Below are positions 46,105-54,765 of a stretch of DNA of 64,000 nt, one piece after another; the stretch's first letter is position 1, and each line of letters opens with the position of its first letter. A program made the translations under genes and the position numbers. The DNA comes from Virgibacillus ihumii (GTDB lineage Bacteria; Bacillota; Bacilli; Bacillales; Amphibacillaceae): the NCBI RefSeq assembly GCF_902726655.1, contig NZ_CACVAN010000001.1:248001-312000 (forward strand), read 5' to 3'. The notes under the pieces were generated by a model that made no database searches, was not told the DNA's origin, and worked only from the letters and a program-made list of their open reading frames with translations.

Positions 46105-46767
46105 CTACTTCTCTGTTTGCAATTCTGTATAAACGACTAACCGGTTTATATGACCACCCTTTGATCTGTCAAACGGACCTGTGCATGTAACAAGGTTCAG
46201 CATTCGTCTGGAAGTATACCCGAATATTTGCTTCACCGGGGCATCGTCCATCGGAAAAATTTCCTTGCCGACTACTTCAAAAACGAGTCGTTTTCCATCT
46301 TTGTTCTTGATTTTTACTTCATCACCTTTTTGTAAATCTTTCAGGTTGAAAAACACACCCGGTCCCGTTTTGTCGTCCACGTGTCCCGCAATAACAGCAC
46401 TGCCCCGTTCTCCGGGTTTTGGACCCAGCTTATACCAGCCGGTAATACGGAAATTCTCCGGCACTGCCATTTGTCCGTTTTTCAGCAGCCCGACTTTTTC
46501 TACTTCTGATTCCACGTTGATTGCAGGAATTTTGATGGTTTCAGGGGTGATGCCGTATTGCTGTTTTGTTATATCTATCCCTGATGAAGCCGTATTTAAT
46601 TTGTTATTATTGTTACTTACTTCGCTTCCAGAAACCTTTTGTTCATTGGTTTTTTGCACCGTATTCGAATCAACGGTATCCGTCTGACTGGAGTCTGTGC
46701 TTTGTGATTGACCACATCCGGCAATCAGCATAAGCGACAGTACAAGTATACTGATTAATATTCGCAT
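46105..46767 (-). CDS. Class F sortase with a lipoprotein anchor
   Basis: 220 residues. The sortase barrel (about 78-215) has the catalytic triad His129 (AGHVDD), Cys195 (LVTCTG) and Arg209 (INRLVVY); the KIPAINVESEVEKVGL start and GWYKLGPKPGERGSAVIAG are class F hallmarks. Sortases join sorting-signal proteins to the cell envelope. The N-terminus is not a plain membrane helix but a lipoprotein signal, LMLIAGC (Cys18), followed by a long Ser/Asn/Thr linker. ATG 46767 follows GGAGG. It lies 31 bases after the gene of an MPNTG surface protein, its likely substrate. Confidence 0.88.
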   Translation of the reverse strand: MRILISILVLSLMLIAGCGQSQSTDSSQTDTVDSNTVQKTNEQKVSGSEVSNNNNKLNTASSGIDITKQQYGITPETIKIPAINVESEVEKVGLLKNGQMAVPENFRITGWYKLGPKPGERGSAVIAGHVDDKTGPGVFFNLKDLQKGDEVKIKNKDGKRLVFEVVGKEIFPMDDAPVKQIFGYTSRRMLNLVTCTGPFDRSKGGHINRLVVYTELQTEK

Positions 46768-46798
46768 CGCACGTCCTCCAGTCATTAGGGAATGGTTA

Positions 46799-48154
46799 TT
46801 ACTTATCATTGTTGGCAGTTTTGGACTTGGATACGGCAGTTAAACCGATCAATGCAAACAGTCCTGCACCAAGAATCCACATCCACATCATGTCATTGTT
46901 CTGTTCAGCTGGCATACCAAGGCCGGTGTTTGGCATTTCAGAAGGCATGTCGGATGCAAATTTTTCCGGGTTTTGGCTCACGATACCGGCTGACAGAAGT
47001 TTGGCTGCTCCGTACATATGACCATAGGCATCACGTGCTTGTGTGAATGCTTCCTTATAAGAACCTTCCACATAGCTTTCGAACGATCCAATCAGTTGGT
47101 TTACGTGCTTCTGTAAACCTTTAGCAAGAACAGACGCTTCCACATTTCCGCCAGTTGCTTTTTGAATAAAGGCGGAAAAATCTTCTCGATACATTTTCAG
47201 GTTATCCAGTGCTTTTTGTTTAGCCTGTTCGTTTTCTTTTGCTGTTGCATTAACATAATCGACAAAATAGCCGATGTGTTCAGACCACATTTTATCAAAT
47301 GCCTGGCCTGCTTCCTCACCATATACCGATGTAATCGCGCTTGCCAGGTCATCCGTGTTGCCGCTCAATGCTTTCGTTGATGCCTTGAAATCAGGTGCAC
47401 CCTGAATTCCATTTTGCATGGCAATTGTTGCCAGTCCGGCATGCTCGGAAAGCAGTTTACTCAATGTAGCGCGCAAATTGGCTGCCGGTGTAACGGCCAT
47501 TGTGTTGTTAAATTTGTCCGGGAACTGATCCACTATGGCAGATGAAAGTCCTTTTGCCACCATATGCATATGGGCAATTGCTTCGCGTTCATGCTGGTAA
47601 GCTTTTTGATAATTTTCAGCTACATAGCTGTCAAATGCTCCAATCAATTGGTTAACATGCATTTGCAGACTTTCTGCCAGTGATCCTGCTTCCAAACGTT
47701 GACCAGTTGCTTTTTCAAGGAACTGGGAGAAGTCTTTCCGGTACTGGGAAAGTTCATCCAGCGCTTTTTGTTTTGCTTGTTTGTCACCCTCTGCCGTTGC
47801 ATTGACGTAATCAACGAAATACCCAATATGTTCGGACCACATTTTCTGGAATGCTTTACCGGCGTCATCACCATATACCGATGCAATCGCATTGCTTAAA
47901 TCTTTCGTGTTTGCTTTCAGTGCGGAAACGGATGCTTTGAAATCCTCCGTTCCAGCTGCTCCATTGCGCATAGCTTCAATTGCCAAAAATGCATGTTCAC
48001 TTAACAGGTGTCCCAGGTTTGCCCTTAAGTCCACTGCTGCCGTATCAACAGATGGCTGACTGTCCATGGTTTCCGCATTTACCAGACCTCCATTTGCCGA
48101 AAATAATAATGCTGCACTTAATGGTACGGTTACTGCTGCCTTTTTCCAATTCAT
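46799..48154 (-). CDS. Sortase-anchored surface protein with two copies of a helical domain
   Basis: 451 residues. Signal peptide to about residue 27; domain copy 1 at 43-213, copy 2 at 227-399, offset 184 residues. Both copies contain KMWSEHIGYFVDYVNATA unchanged, LLSEHA near the start and HVNQLIG later, so several His and Glu are conserved and could bind a metal. C-terminus: MPNTG (407-411), a short spacer, a membrane helix and a basic tail, i.e. a sorting signal. Related Bacillus proteins are sometimes labelled copper amine oxidase, but I see no such catalytic motif. ATG 48154 is ten bases after AAGGAG. Forms an operon with the sortase gene. Confidence 0.85.
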   Translation of the reverse strand: MNWKKAAVTVPLSAALLFSANGGLVNAETMDSQPSVDTAAVDLRANLGHLLSEHAFLAIEAMRNGAAGTEDFKASVSALKANTKDLSNAIASVYGDDAGKAFQKMWSEHIGYFVDYVNATAEGDKQAKQKALDELSQYRKDFSQFLEKATGQRLEAGSLAESLQMHVNQLIGAFDSYVAENYQKAYQHEREAIAHMHMVAKGLSSAIVDQFPDKFNNTMAVTPAANLRATLSKLLSEHAGLATIAMQNGIQGAPDFKASTKALSGNTDDLASAITSVYGEEAGQAFDKMWSEHIGYFVDYVNATAKENEQAKQKALDNLKMYREDFSAFIQKATGGNVEASVLAKGLQKHVNQLIGSFESYVEGSYKEAFTQARDAYGHMYGAAKLLSAGIVSQNPEKFASDMPSEMPNTGLGMPAEQNNDMMWMWILGAGLFALIGLTAVSKSKTANNDK

Positions 48155-48244
48155 GAAAACTTCACTCCTTTTTTTATTTTCTACTAGGCTAACGGAGCAA
48201 ATTTCAGTTTGGATCATTTTTTTTCGAAAAAAATCATAAAAAAT

Positions 48245-48274
48245 CCGGAATGCACTGTTATACGTGCATTCCGG
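48245..48274 (-). terminator. Terminator after the anti-sigma gene
   Basis: Perfect 11-bp stem CCGGAATGCAC/GTGCATTCCGG, 8-base loop, T-run on the minus strand. It separates the sigma/anti-sigma pair from the surface protein/sortase pair. Confidence 0.85.
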
Positions 48275-48322
48275 AAATTAATTTTTGGGAAATTGCGATA
48301 TTCAAACGGACGTTTCCGTTAT

Positions 48323-49087
48323 TTATAATGGGGAACTCAGTAAAATCTCCCCGTGTGGTTTTTGACTGTTTGCATTTGGTTCTTTGGTAACCGCTATGGT
48401 ATCCCAATTATGCTCGCCTTTATAATCAATAGCATGGAAAACACTGCCGGAGCCATCATTATCCGGGACGAAATTTCCTGCCCGATATGGTTTGCCGTCA
48501 TCGAGCACCCATACCTGATAGGTTTCCTTTCCTTCAAGCTGTGGCAAATCATTGGCTTGCAGAATCAGATTCAATCCATCATTTTGGTTTACCATCATCG
48601 CAGTTGCCTGGCCATTAAATCCTTCTGACGCCTGCAGTGCCATCATAGCCTGCACATTTTCCAGATTTATCGTGTTATCTGGATTAGGTTCCTGCTCATT
48701 ACTTTGCGTTGATATATAAATCGCTGCCGCGCCATTTCCAACAAGTGATATTGTCAACAGTGCAGCCATGGCAGGTTTCAGCCATTTGTTCCGGCCATGT
48801 TTAGGTGTGTCATATTTGGTTGGGAGAGGCGTAACGTTTTCCTCTGTGTTTGCAGGAGTTTCTTCTTCCTTTAATACGTTGGAAAGCACACGTTGTTTCA
48901 TTCCATCAGGAGGTTCAATCGGTTCGCTGCTGTATGGAAGTTCATTCGTCAACTGCTGTAATTCCGTCAATTCTTCCTGACAATCCGCACACTCTGCTAA
49001 ATGCTCCTCATATTCTTTTTCCTGTTCAGGTGTCAGTTGTTTATTAAAATAATCAATCAGTAGATCGCAGTGTTTAGATGTCATCAT
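48323..49087 (-). CDS. Zinc-finger anti-sigma factor (RskA-like)
   Basis: 254 residues. An N-terminal ZAS-type zinc motif His-x3-Cys-x2-Cys (EEHLAECADCQEEL) is the part that binds the sigma factor. One membrane helix (about 105-126) and an extracellular RskA-type domain (about 140-254, ending HGEILLSSPL) follow. It holds the ECF factor at the membrane until a signal leads to release. The start overlaps the sigma gene by 14 bases, so the pair is co-translated. Signal unknown. Confidence 0.9.
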   Translation of the reverse strand: MMTSKHCDLLIDYFNKQLTPEQEKEYEEHLAECADCQEELTELQQLTNELPYSSEPIEPPDGMKQRVLSNVLKEEETPANTEENVTPLPTKYDTPKHGRNKWLKPAMAALLTISLVGNGAAAIYISTQSNEQEPNPDNTINLENVQAMMALQASEGFNGQATAMMVNQNDGLNLILQANDLPQLEGKETYQVWVLDDGKPYRAGNFVPDNDGSGSVFHAIDYKGEHNWDTIAVTKEPNANSQKPHGEILLSSPL

Positions 49088-49640
49088 GAACCCCCCTCTC
49101 TTTTCTGGATGAAAGGATTTGATTTAAATGTTTCAGTGCCAGTCTCACCCTTCCTTTAACGGTACCCAATGGTAGATTGCAGGTTTTCGCAATATTTGAT
49201 TGTGACATGCTTTTAAAATAAAACAGCTCAATAATCTCCTGCTGTTCCTCTTTCAATTGGTTGATACATTCCCTGATTACTTCGCTGCATTCGTTCCATA
49301 AAATGGATTCTTCCGGAGTCGGATCCTGTGCATGCATGGAATCTCTGTCTTCAAATTCATATGGTGTTTCTTTTTGCTTTCGGACCAGATCGATACATGC
49401 ATTTCTGGTGACCGTCAGAATCCAGGATGAAAATTTTCCTTTTCCATCGTCGTAATGTGCTTTTTGTGTCCATATCTTCGTGAACACATCCTGTACAGCT
49501 TCTTCTGCAAGGAATTTATTGCTGGTCATTCGATAGGAAAAGGAGAATAAAAGTTTTTCATAACGATCATACATTTGTTCCAACGCTTTTTCGTCCTTGT
49601 TCTGTATGCGGTAAAATAGTTCATTATCCGTATTCTGCAT
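49074..49640 (-). CDS. ECF RNA polymerase sigma factor
   Basis: 188 residues. Region 2 (LAEEAVQDVFTKIW) and region 4 helix-turn-helix (NIAKTCNLPLGTVKGRVRLALKHL) are clear. ATG 49640 follows GAAGGAG; a longer reading frame upstream is hydrophobic and unlike a sigma factor. It belongs with the RskA-type anti-sigma gene that overlaps it, and probably drives the surface protein and sortase genes downstream, but I could not find a shared promoter motif with confidence. Confidence 0.92.
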   Translation of the reverse strand: MQNTDNELFYRIQNKDEKALEQMYDRYEKLLFSFSYRMTSNKFLAEEAVQDVFTKIWTQKAHYDDGKGKFSSWILTVTRNACIDLVRKQKETPYEFEDRDSMHAQDPTPEESILWNECSEVIRECINQLKEEQQEIIELFYFKSMSQSNIAKTCNLPLGTVKGRVRLALKHLNQILSSRKERGVHDDI

Positions 49641-49910
49641 AACATTCTCCTTCAAAGCCGAATATTCATTAGCATACCATACTAAATATCGGAAGAACAT
49701 GTATAGTAAACGTACAAAAATGGGGATTGGATCAACTTTCAGGAATTTTATGTGGTAGGATAAGATGAAGGTTAGAATTAAAATTAGAACATCAACTGTT
49801 GTGAGCAAAATATCAACCATTTAACAAGTACCGGTCATAAACGAGCACGGATGAACAGGATTAAATGACATATCGTTGATAGACTGATTGTTGTAAGGAG
49901 GGAGAGTCAT

Positions 49911-50771
49911 TTGGATGGACTTCAACGAATGCTGGATGCCATTGAGTATGTCGAGCAGAATCTGGACAATAGACTTCAAATAGAAGATATTGCTGCGCGC
50001 GCCTGCATGTCCAAGTTTCATTTTCAGCGCATGTTCAGTATGCTGACAGGCTATACCGTGAGTGAATATATCCGGAACCGGCGCATTACGGTAGCGGCAC
50101 AGGAGCTGGTTCATTCCGGGGCAAAAGTAATTAATATTGCGATAAAATATGGTTATGAGAGTCCGGAGTCTTTCGCTAAAGCGTTCCGACGCATTCATGG
50201 AATCAGTCCAACAGCGGCGAGAAAAAACAGTCAGTCGTTGAAGGCTTATCCGAAAATTTCCTTTCAAATTCAACTAAAGGGAGATGTGGAAATGGATTAC
50301 CGGATTGTCGAAAAAGAAGCATTCACAGTTATCGGAAAAAGTATTCAAACATCAACGATAGGAGGGGAAAATCACCGTAACATTTCTGATTTCTGGATAG
50401 AGTCGAATCAGAATGGCTTTGCCGATGAGCTGGCAAAAAATTGTGGTTCGCTGGGGTTGCTGGGGATATGTCTGAAATTTGATGAGCAGCAGGAAAATTT
50501 GACGTATCTTATCGGGGCAGAGAAAACAATTGATCAAATCCCGGCCGGTTGGCAGAAAGCAGAAATTCCTGCGGCATCATGGGCAGTTTTTCCGGTACAC
50601 GGTGCGATGCCTGATGCGATGCCAAAGGTGTGGGAGCGCATTTTTTCCGAGTGGTTTCCTGCAACCGGATATGAGCATGAGTCTGGTCCCGAGATAGAGG
50701 TATATCCAAGTGATGGCGATCCATGGTCTAAGGATTACTACAGTGAGGTCTGGATACCGATAAAAAAGTGA
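49911..50771 (+). CDS. AraC-family regulator with GyrI-like effector domain
   Basis: 286 residues from a TTG start behind AAGGAGGGAG. Two AraC helix-turn-helix units lie in the first 105 residues (IEDIAARACMSKFHFQRMF; INIAIKYGYESPESFAKAFRRIHGISP). A GyrI-like/SOUL small-molecule-binding domain covers about 125-286 (MDYRIVEKEAFTVIG). Such regulators often sense drugs or lipophilic compounds. It is divergent from the sigma factor gene; no target gene is evident nearby. Confidence 0.9.
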   Translation: MDGLQRMLDAIEYVEQNLDNRLQIEDIAARACMSKFHFQRMFSMLTGYTVSEYIRNRRITVAAQELVHSGAKVINIAIKYGYESPESFAKAFRRIHGISPTAARKNSQSLKAYPKISFQIQLKGDVEMDYRIVEKEAFTVIGKSIQTSTIGGENHRNISDFWIESNQNGFADELAKNCGSLGLLGICLKFDEQQENLTYLIGAEKTIDQIPAGWQKAEIPAASWAVFPVHGAMPDAMPKVWERIFSEWFPATGYEHESGPEIEVYPSDGDPWSKDYYSEVWIPIKK

Positions 50772-50780
50772 TATGAAAAA

Positions 50781-50822
50781 AGCACAGGGGCAGCAGTTCC
50801 TGTGCTTTAGCTATTTTATTGC
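50781..50822 (+). terminator. Terminator after the AraC-family gene
   Basis: Perfect 8-bp stem AGCACAGG/CCTGTGCT with a 10-base loop; TTTAGCTATTTTATT follows. Confidence 0.75.
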
Positions 50823-50894
50823 CGCAGTAATCTATATAAAGTCCCCAATCGCAAAACAGTAAATTCACCTAATTGTGAAAATTTAAAAATCATG

Positions 50895-50923
50895 TTGAAC
50901 TCAGACGAAATCTAGTATATAAT
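50895..50923 (+). promoter_or_regulatory. Sigma-A promoter of the LacI-controlled operon
   Basis: -35 TTGAAC (50895-50900), 17-base spacer, -10 TATAAT (50918-50923). Among the best promoters in the window. A LacI-type operator begins six bases after the -10. Confidence 0.85.
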
Positions 50924-50928
50924 GTCAT

Positions 50929-50942
50929 TGAAATCGATTTCA
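50929..50942. promoter_or_regulatory. LacI-family operator O1
   Basis: TGAAATCGATTTCA is a perfect 14-base palindrome with central CG, the usual LacI/CcpA-family form. It covers the expected transcription start, so the operon's own LacI protein probably binds here. A cre function for CcpA is also possible. Confidence 0.75.
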
Positions 50943-50984
50943 TACTGTTTGATGTTATGTAATCGTTTTTATTTGGTTCTTTTA

Positions 50985-50998
50985 TGAAATCGGTTTCA
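50985..50998. promoter_or_regulatory. LacI-family operator O2
   Basis: TGAAATCGGTTTCA, one base from O1, centre 56 bases downstream of it and 42 before the lacI-type start. Two similar sites suggest looping or cooperative repression. Confidence 0.7.
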
Positions 50999-51039
50999 TA
51001 TTACGCGGAAATTAGAAGGGGGTATTCATTAGCGTAAAT

Positions 51040-52029
51040 ATGTCGACTATTGAGGACGTTGCAAAATTAGCTGGAGTTTCAAAAACAACTGTATCAAGAG
51101 TACTTAACAATCATCCATATGTTGCTGAAGAAAAAAAGGCGTTGGTTCAAAAGGCGATGGAGGAATTATTGTATGTTCCCAATTCGACTGCCCAAAGGCT
51201 TCGGAAGCAAACAACGCAAACGATTGCTGTGTTGATTCCGCGAATTTCAAATCCTTTTTTCAGCAAAATGGTGGAAGTCATGGAAAACATAGCTGCCGAC
51301 AATGGATTGCAGTTGGTGGTATGTCAGACGATGTATGATAAACAGCGGGAACTGGTCTATTTGGATCTGGTTAAGACAAAACAAATCGATGGTGTGATTT
51401 TAGCCTCTTTGGAAAATGATTGGGATGAGGTAAAGGATTATACGAATTTTGCTCCCATCATTTTTTGCAACGAATATGACGACAGGGCAGAAGTTCCGAT
51501 TATTCGTTTGAATCAATTTGAAGGCGCATATATCGGTACGAAACATCTTATAGACAAGGGGTATCATAAAATTGCCAAATGCCGGGGGAATAACCTGTCC
51601 GGACTGGTAACAGATCGACAAAGAGGCTTTTTTTACGCGTTGGATGAAGCGGGACTTCCATTTCCTGAGGATTGGATGTTCACCGGCGTTTCATTGGTGG
51701 AAGACGGCAGACGTCTTTTAAGGGAGATCATGGAAATGGAAAATCGCCCAAATGCAGTATTTACCGGAAGTGATGAAGTGGCTGCAGGCATTATTAGTGA
51801 AGCCGGACACCTGGGTGTGAAAATCCCGGATGAACTGGCAGTTATGGGGTTTGATGACCAGCAAATTGCGGGTCTGGTTACACCGGGATTAACGACAATC
51901 CATCAGCCAGTAGATCAAATTGGCAAACGATCAATGGAAGTAATGGTTGAGTTATTGCATGGTACGGGCGGAATGGACGAAGAATTAATCCTGCTGCCGC
52001 TGCACCTGGTTGAGCGGGGTTCCACTTAA
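51040..52029 (+). CDS. LacI-family transcriptional regulator
   Basis: 329 residues. N-terminal helix-turn-helix and hinge (TIEDVAKLAGVSKTTVSRVL, AQRLRKQ) and a periplasmic-binding-type effector domain (about 60-329). It opens a nine-gene unit of sugar transport and oxidation and its promoter carries two LacI-type palindromes, so it most likely represses its own operon until a sugar binds. AAGGGGG lies 15 bases before the ATG, farther than usual, so the true start may be slightly upstream. Confidence 0.9.
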   Translation: MSTIEDVAKLAGVSKTTVSRVLNNHPYVAEEKKALVQKAMEELLYVPNSTAQRLRKQTTQTIAVLIPRISNPFFSKMVEVMENIAADNGLQLVVCQTMYDKQRELVYLDLVKTKQIDGVILASLENDWDEVKDYTNFAPIIFCNEYDDRAEVPIIRLNQFEGAYIGTKHLIDKGYHKIAKCRGNNLSGLVTDRQRGFFYALDEAGLPFPEDWMFTGVSLVEDGRRLLREIMEMENRPNAVFTGSDEVAAGIISEAGHLGVKIPDELAVMGFDDQQIAGLVTPGLTTIHQPVDQIGKRSMEVMVELLHGTGGMDEELILLPLHLVERGST

Positions 52030-52048
52030 TTAATGGGGAGGAAGAATC

Positions 52049-53362
52049 ATGAAGCTATTGAAAAGTTTAACGTTTTTGGCATTGTTGCTGATACTCACAG
52101 CTGCACTAGCAGCGTGCAGTGGGGGATCAGGCGGGGAAAGTGAAGGAAATGCAAGTGAAGGAGAACAGGCAAAAGACGGATCAGGTCAGGAGAAAGTGAA
52201 GCTTGTCTATGCCAGAGGAAGGGATACTACCGGTGCAACGCAAAAGATTGTTGAATCGTTTAATAAAAGTCATGAGAACATTGAAGTAGAACTGCGGGAA
52301 ATGCCCGCTGACAGTGGCAAGCAGCACGATGCTTATGTAACGATGCTTAACGCGAAGTCGTCGGAAATTGATGTATTTGACATTGATGTTGTCTGGCCGG
52401 CGGAATTTGCACAGGCAGGATATACACTTCCGCTTGATCGGTTTATTCAAAAGGATAATGTTGATTTGAGCAAATATAATCAAGGCGCCTTAAGTGCCGC
52501 TCAGTTTAATGGTAAGCAGTGGGCAATGCCTCGGTACGTGGATGCAGGTTTGTTGTTTTACCGCAAGGATCTTGTGGATAAAGTACCGGAAACGTGGGAT
52601 GAACTGACGGCACAGGCTAAAAAACTCAAGGGCAAAAAGGGTACTGATTTTGGATATGTTTTTCAGGCAAAACAATATGAAGGGTTGGTTTGTAACGCAG
52701 TTGAGTTTATCGCTTCTTATGGCGGTCAGATTCTCAATGAAAAAGGTGAAGTGGTAATTAATAGTGACGATACCATTCAAGGTATTAAGAAGCTTGTTGA
52801 AATAGCGAATTCCGATTATGTTCCAGGTAATATTACGACGTTTACGGAAGTGGAATCAGAAACGGCTTTTATTGAAGGTGAATCTGCGTTTATCCGTAAC
52901 TGGCCATACCAGTGGGCACTTGCTAATAACAAAGAAAAATCAGAGGTTGCCGGAAAAGTCGGTGTAGCACCGCTACCAGCCGGTGATGAAAAATCAGCAG
53001 CAGCATTAGGCGGTTGGATGGCTGCAATTAACAAGTATTCCGAACATAAGCAGGCTTCTTGGGAATTCTTGAAGTATCTGACAGGACCTGAAGGACAGAA
53101 AATCATGGCAATTGAGGGTGGTAAGGCACCAAGCTATACACCATTGTTTGAAGACAGCGAAGTACTGGAAGCCAATCCATTTTTTAAGAATGAGGAATTT
53201 GTAAAAGGGTTGGACGCTGCCGTATCCCGTCCTGTAGCACCAAACTATCAGGAAATATCTGAAATCATTCAGGTTTCCGTATCAAAAGCTATTGCCGGAC
53301 AGGTAACGGTTGAACAAGCTGTTAAAAACATGGAAAAAGAACTGAAAGCCGCGTTGAAATAA
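52049..53362 (+). CDS. Sugar ABC transporter substrate-binding lipoprotein
   Basis: 437 residues. Lipobox LAAC, Gly/Ser/Glu-rich linker, then a family 1 solute-binding fold (VYARGRDTTGATQKIVESF, IDVFDIDVVWPAEFAQAG, AALGGWMAAINKYSEHKQ). The protein resembles trehalose/maltose-type (ThuE/LpqY/MalE-like) binding proteins. Second gene of the LacI operon. The true ligand is not visible; an alpha-glucoside such as trehalose fits both the transporter type and the ThuA-like gene. Confidence 0.87.
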   Translation: MKLLKSLTFLALLLILTAALAACSGGSGGESEGNASEGEQAKDGSGQEKVKLVYARGRDTTGATQKIVESFNKSHENIEVELREMPADSGKQHDAYVTMLNAKSSEIDVFDIDVVWPAEFAQAGYTLPLDRFIQKDNVDLSKYNQGALSAAQFNGKQWAMPRYVDAGLLFYRKDLVDKVPETWDELTAQAKKLKGKKGTDFGYVFQAKQYEGLVCNAVEFIASYGGQILNEKGEVVINSDDTIQGIKKLVEIANSDYVPGNITTFTEVESETAFIEGESAFIRNWPYQWALANNKEKSEVAGKVGVAPLPAGDEKSAAALGGWMAAINKYSEHKQASWEFLKYLTGPEGQKIMAIEGGKAPSYTPLFEDSEVLEANPFFKNEEFVKGLDAAVSRPVAPNYQEISEIIQVSVSKAIAGQVTVEQAVKNMEKELKAALK

Positions 53363-53372
53363 AACTTAAAAA

Positions 53373-53403
53373 CATTAGCCTTCAACCAATCTGAAGGCTA
53401 ATG
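53373..53403 (+). terminator. Intercistronic hairpin after the binding-protein gene
   Basis: Perfect 11-bp stem CATTAGCCTTC/GAAGGCTAATG with a 9-base loop and weak T content. Within the operon, such hairpins protect the upstream message or end part of the transcripts, so the binding protein is made in excess. Confidence 0.65.
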
Positions 53404-53431
53404 TGCATTTAAGATGAAAAGAGGTGTACGT

Positions 53432-54754
53432 ATGGCAGATAAGCAAGATAAACCGAAAAAAAGCAAGTTGAAACAATCGGAAAAAAGAGCGGCTTTCTGG
53501 CTGGTGGCTCCATCCATTTTATTAATCCTGATTATTGCAATCTATCCTGTGCTGCAGTCTTTTTATTTCAGCCTGTTTGATTTGAGGCTTAATGATCCTA
53601 CCAAATCGTCAGTTCATTTGAGCTATAGTATCAACATAGAAGAGTATCTGAATTATTATCCATTTTTGGTAAGTGATCTTGAGGGTGAAATGAAGCAGGC
53701 AGATGGGACTGCAAAAAACAAATTGGCAACTATTCATGAGAATTTAAAGCAACTGGATTCAAACATCCGTGAAGATGCCGGGGATGTTTATGGCAAAGTA
53801 AATAAGATGCTGAATAATTTTAAAACACCTCCCGCAGATTTAAGTTTGGTGGAAATCACGGATGAAACTGCCGAGGAATTTACAGGGACCATCCAGCATA
53901 TTAATGCGCAATTAAAAGCACTCGAGGAAAAAGGTAGTTTATCAAATCCAAAAGAACTGACAGGCCTTGCATCCGGAATGACGGGGGTTATCATCGAACC
54001 AAACTTTATCGGTTTTAGCCACTATGCCAACCTGCTGCAAAATGACCGAATGTGGGCATCGCTTGGAAATACGTTTGTCTTTACGATTATTTCGGTCTTT
54101 TTTGAATTTGTACTTGGACTGGCAGTTGCTCTGTTAATTAATAAAGCATTCTTCGGACGAGGGATTATCCGTGCGACAGTCCTGATTCCCTGGGCTATTC
54201 CGACTGCAGTGTCCGCGATGATGTGGAAGTTTCTGTATGATGGTCAGAATGGGATTATTGCCAAGTTTTTTCATGACATTGGTTTGATTGATTCGATGGG
54301 ATCACTGTTATCGACGGAAGTTGGCGGTATGTTTGCTGTTATCCTTGCAGATGTATGGAAAACCACTCCATATATAGCATTGCTTCTGTTAGGGGGGCTG
54401 CAGATAATCCCGAAAACCCTTTATGAAGCTGCAGCAATTGATGGTGCGGGAAAATGGAAACAGTTCATCACGATAACGCTGCCGATGCTGAAATTAAGTA
54501 TTTTGGTAGCATTGCTTTTCCGGACACTCGATGCATTCAGGGTGTTTGATCTGATCTACGTATTAACCGGTGGAGGACCGGCAAATGCAACAGAGACGAT
54601 TTCGATTTATGCGTATCAGGTGATGTTTTCACAGCTGCAATTCGGTGCAGGATCGGCCATCGCGATTATCGTGTTTATCTGCGTTGCCATCATTTCGATG
54701 ATTTTTGTCAAATTGCTCGGGTCTGATTTATTGCCGGAAGGGTCTAAAAAGTAG
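53432..54754 (+). CDS. Sugar ABC permease, MalF-like, with large extracellular insert
   Basis: 440 residues against the usual 290-310. TM1 is near residues 25-47. Between it and the usual NFIGFSHYANLL segment lies about 130 residues of charged, helical sequence (for example TAKNKLATIHENLKQLDSNI), which would lie outside the cell. The other helices and the EAA loop (LYEAAAIDGAGKWKQFITITLP) are normal. The insert position recalls the P2 loop of enterobacterial MalF, which contacts the binding protein. ATG 53432 follows GAGGTG. No ATPase gene in the operon; a shared MsmX-type ATPase is likely. Confidence 0.87.
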   Translation: MADKQDKPKKSKLKQSEKRAAFWLVAPSILLILIIAIYPVLQSFYFSLFDLRLNDPTKSSVHLSYSINIEEYLNYYPFLVSDLEGEMKQADGTAKNKLATIHENLKQLDSNIREDAGDVYGKVNKMLNNFKTPPADLSLVEITDETAEEFTGTIQHINAQLKALEEKGSLSNPKELTGLASGMTGVIIEPNFIGFSHYANLLQNDRMWASLGNTFVFTIISVFFEFVLGLAVALLINKAFFGRGIIRATVLIPWAIPTAVSAMMWKFLYDGQNGIIAKFFHDIGLIDSMGSLLSTEVGGMFAVILADVWKTTPYIALLLLGGLQIIPKTLYEAAAIDGAGKWKQFITITLPMLKLSILVALLFRTLDAFRVFDLIYVLTGGGPANATETISIYAYQVMFSQLQFGAGSAIAIIVFICVAIISMIFVKLLGSDLLPEGSKK

Positions 54755-54765
54755 GAGGGTTGATA

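Noticed and set aside
46799..48154. Copper amine oxidase annotation for the surface protein
   Set aside because: No topaquinone motif or catalytic domain of that enzyme is visible; the name appears in related records only by inheritance.
49641..49820. N-terminal extension of the ECF sigma factor
   Set aside because: The upstream 60 codons are hydrophobic and unlike any sigma factor; ATG 49640 has a strong ribosome site.
49821..50273. 150-codon minus-strand frame beside the sigma gene
   Set aside because: It is antisense to the AraC-family gene, which has clear helix-turn-helix motifs.
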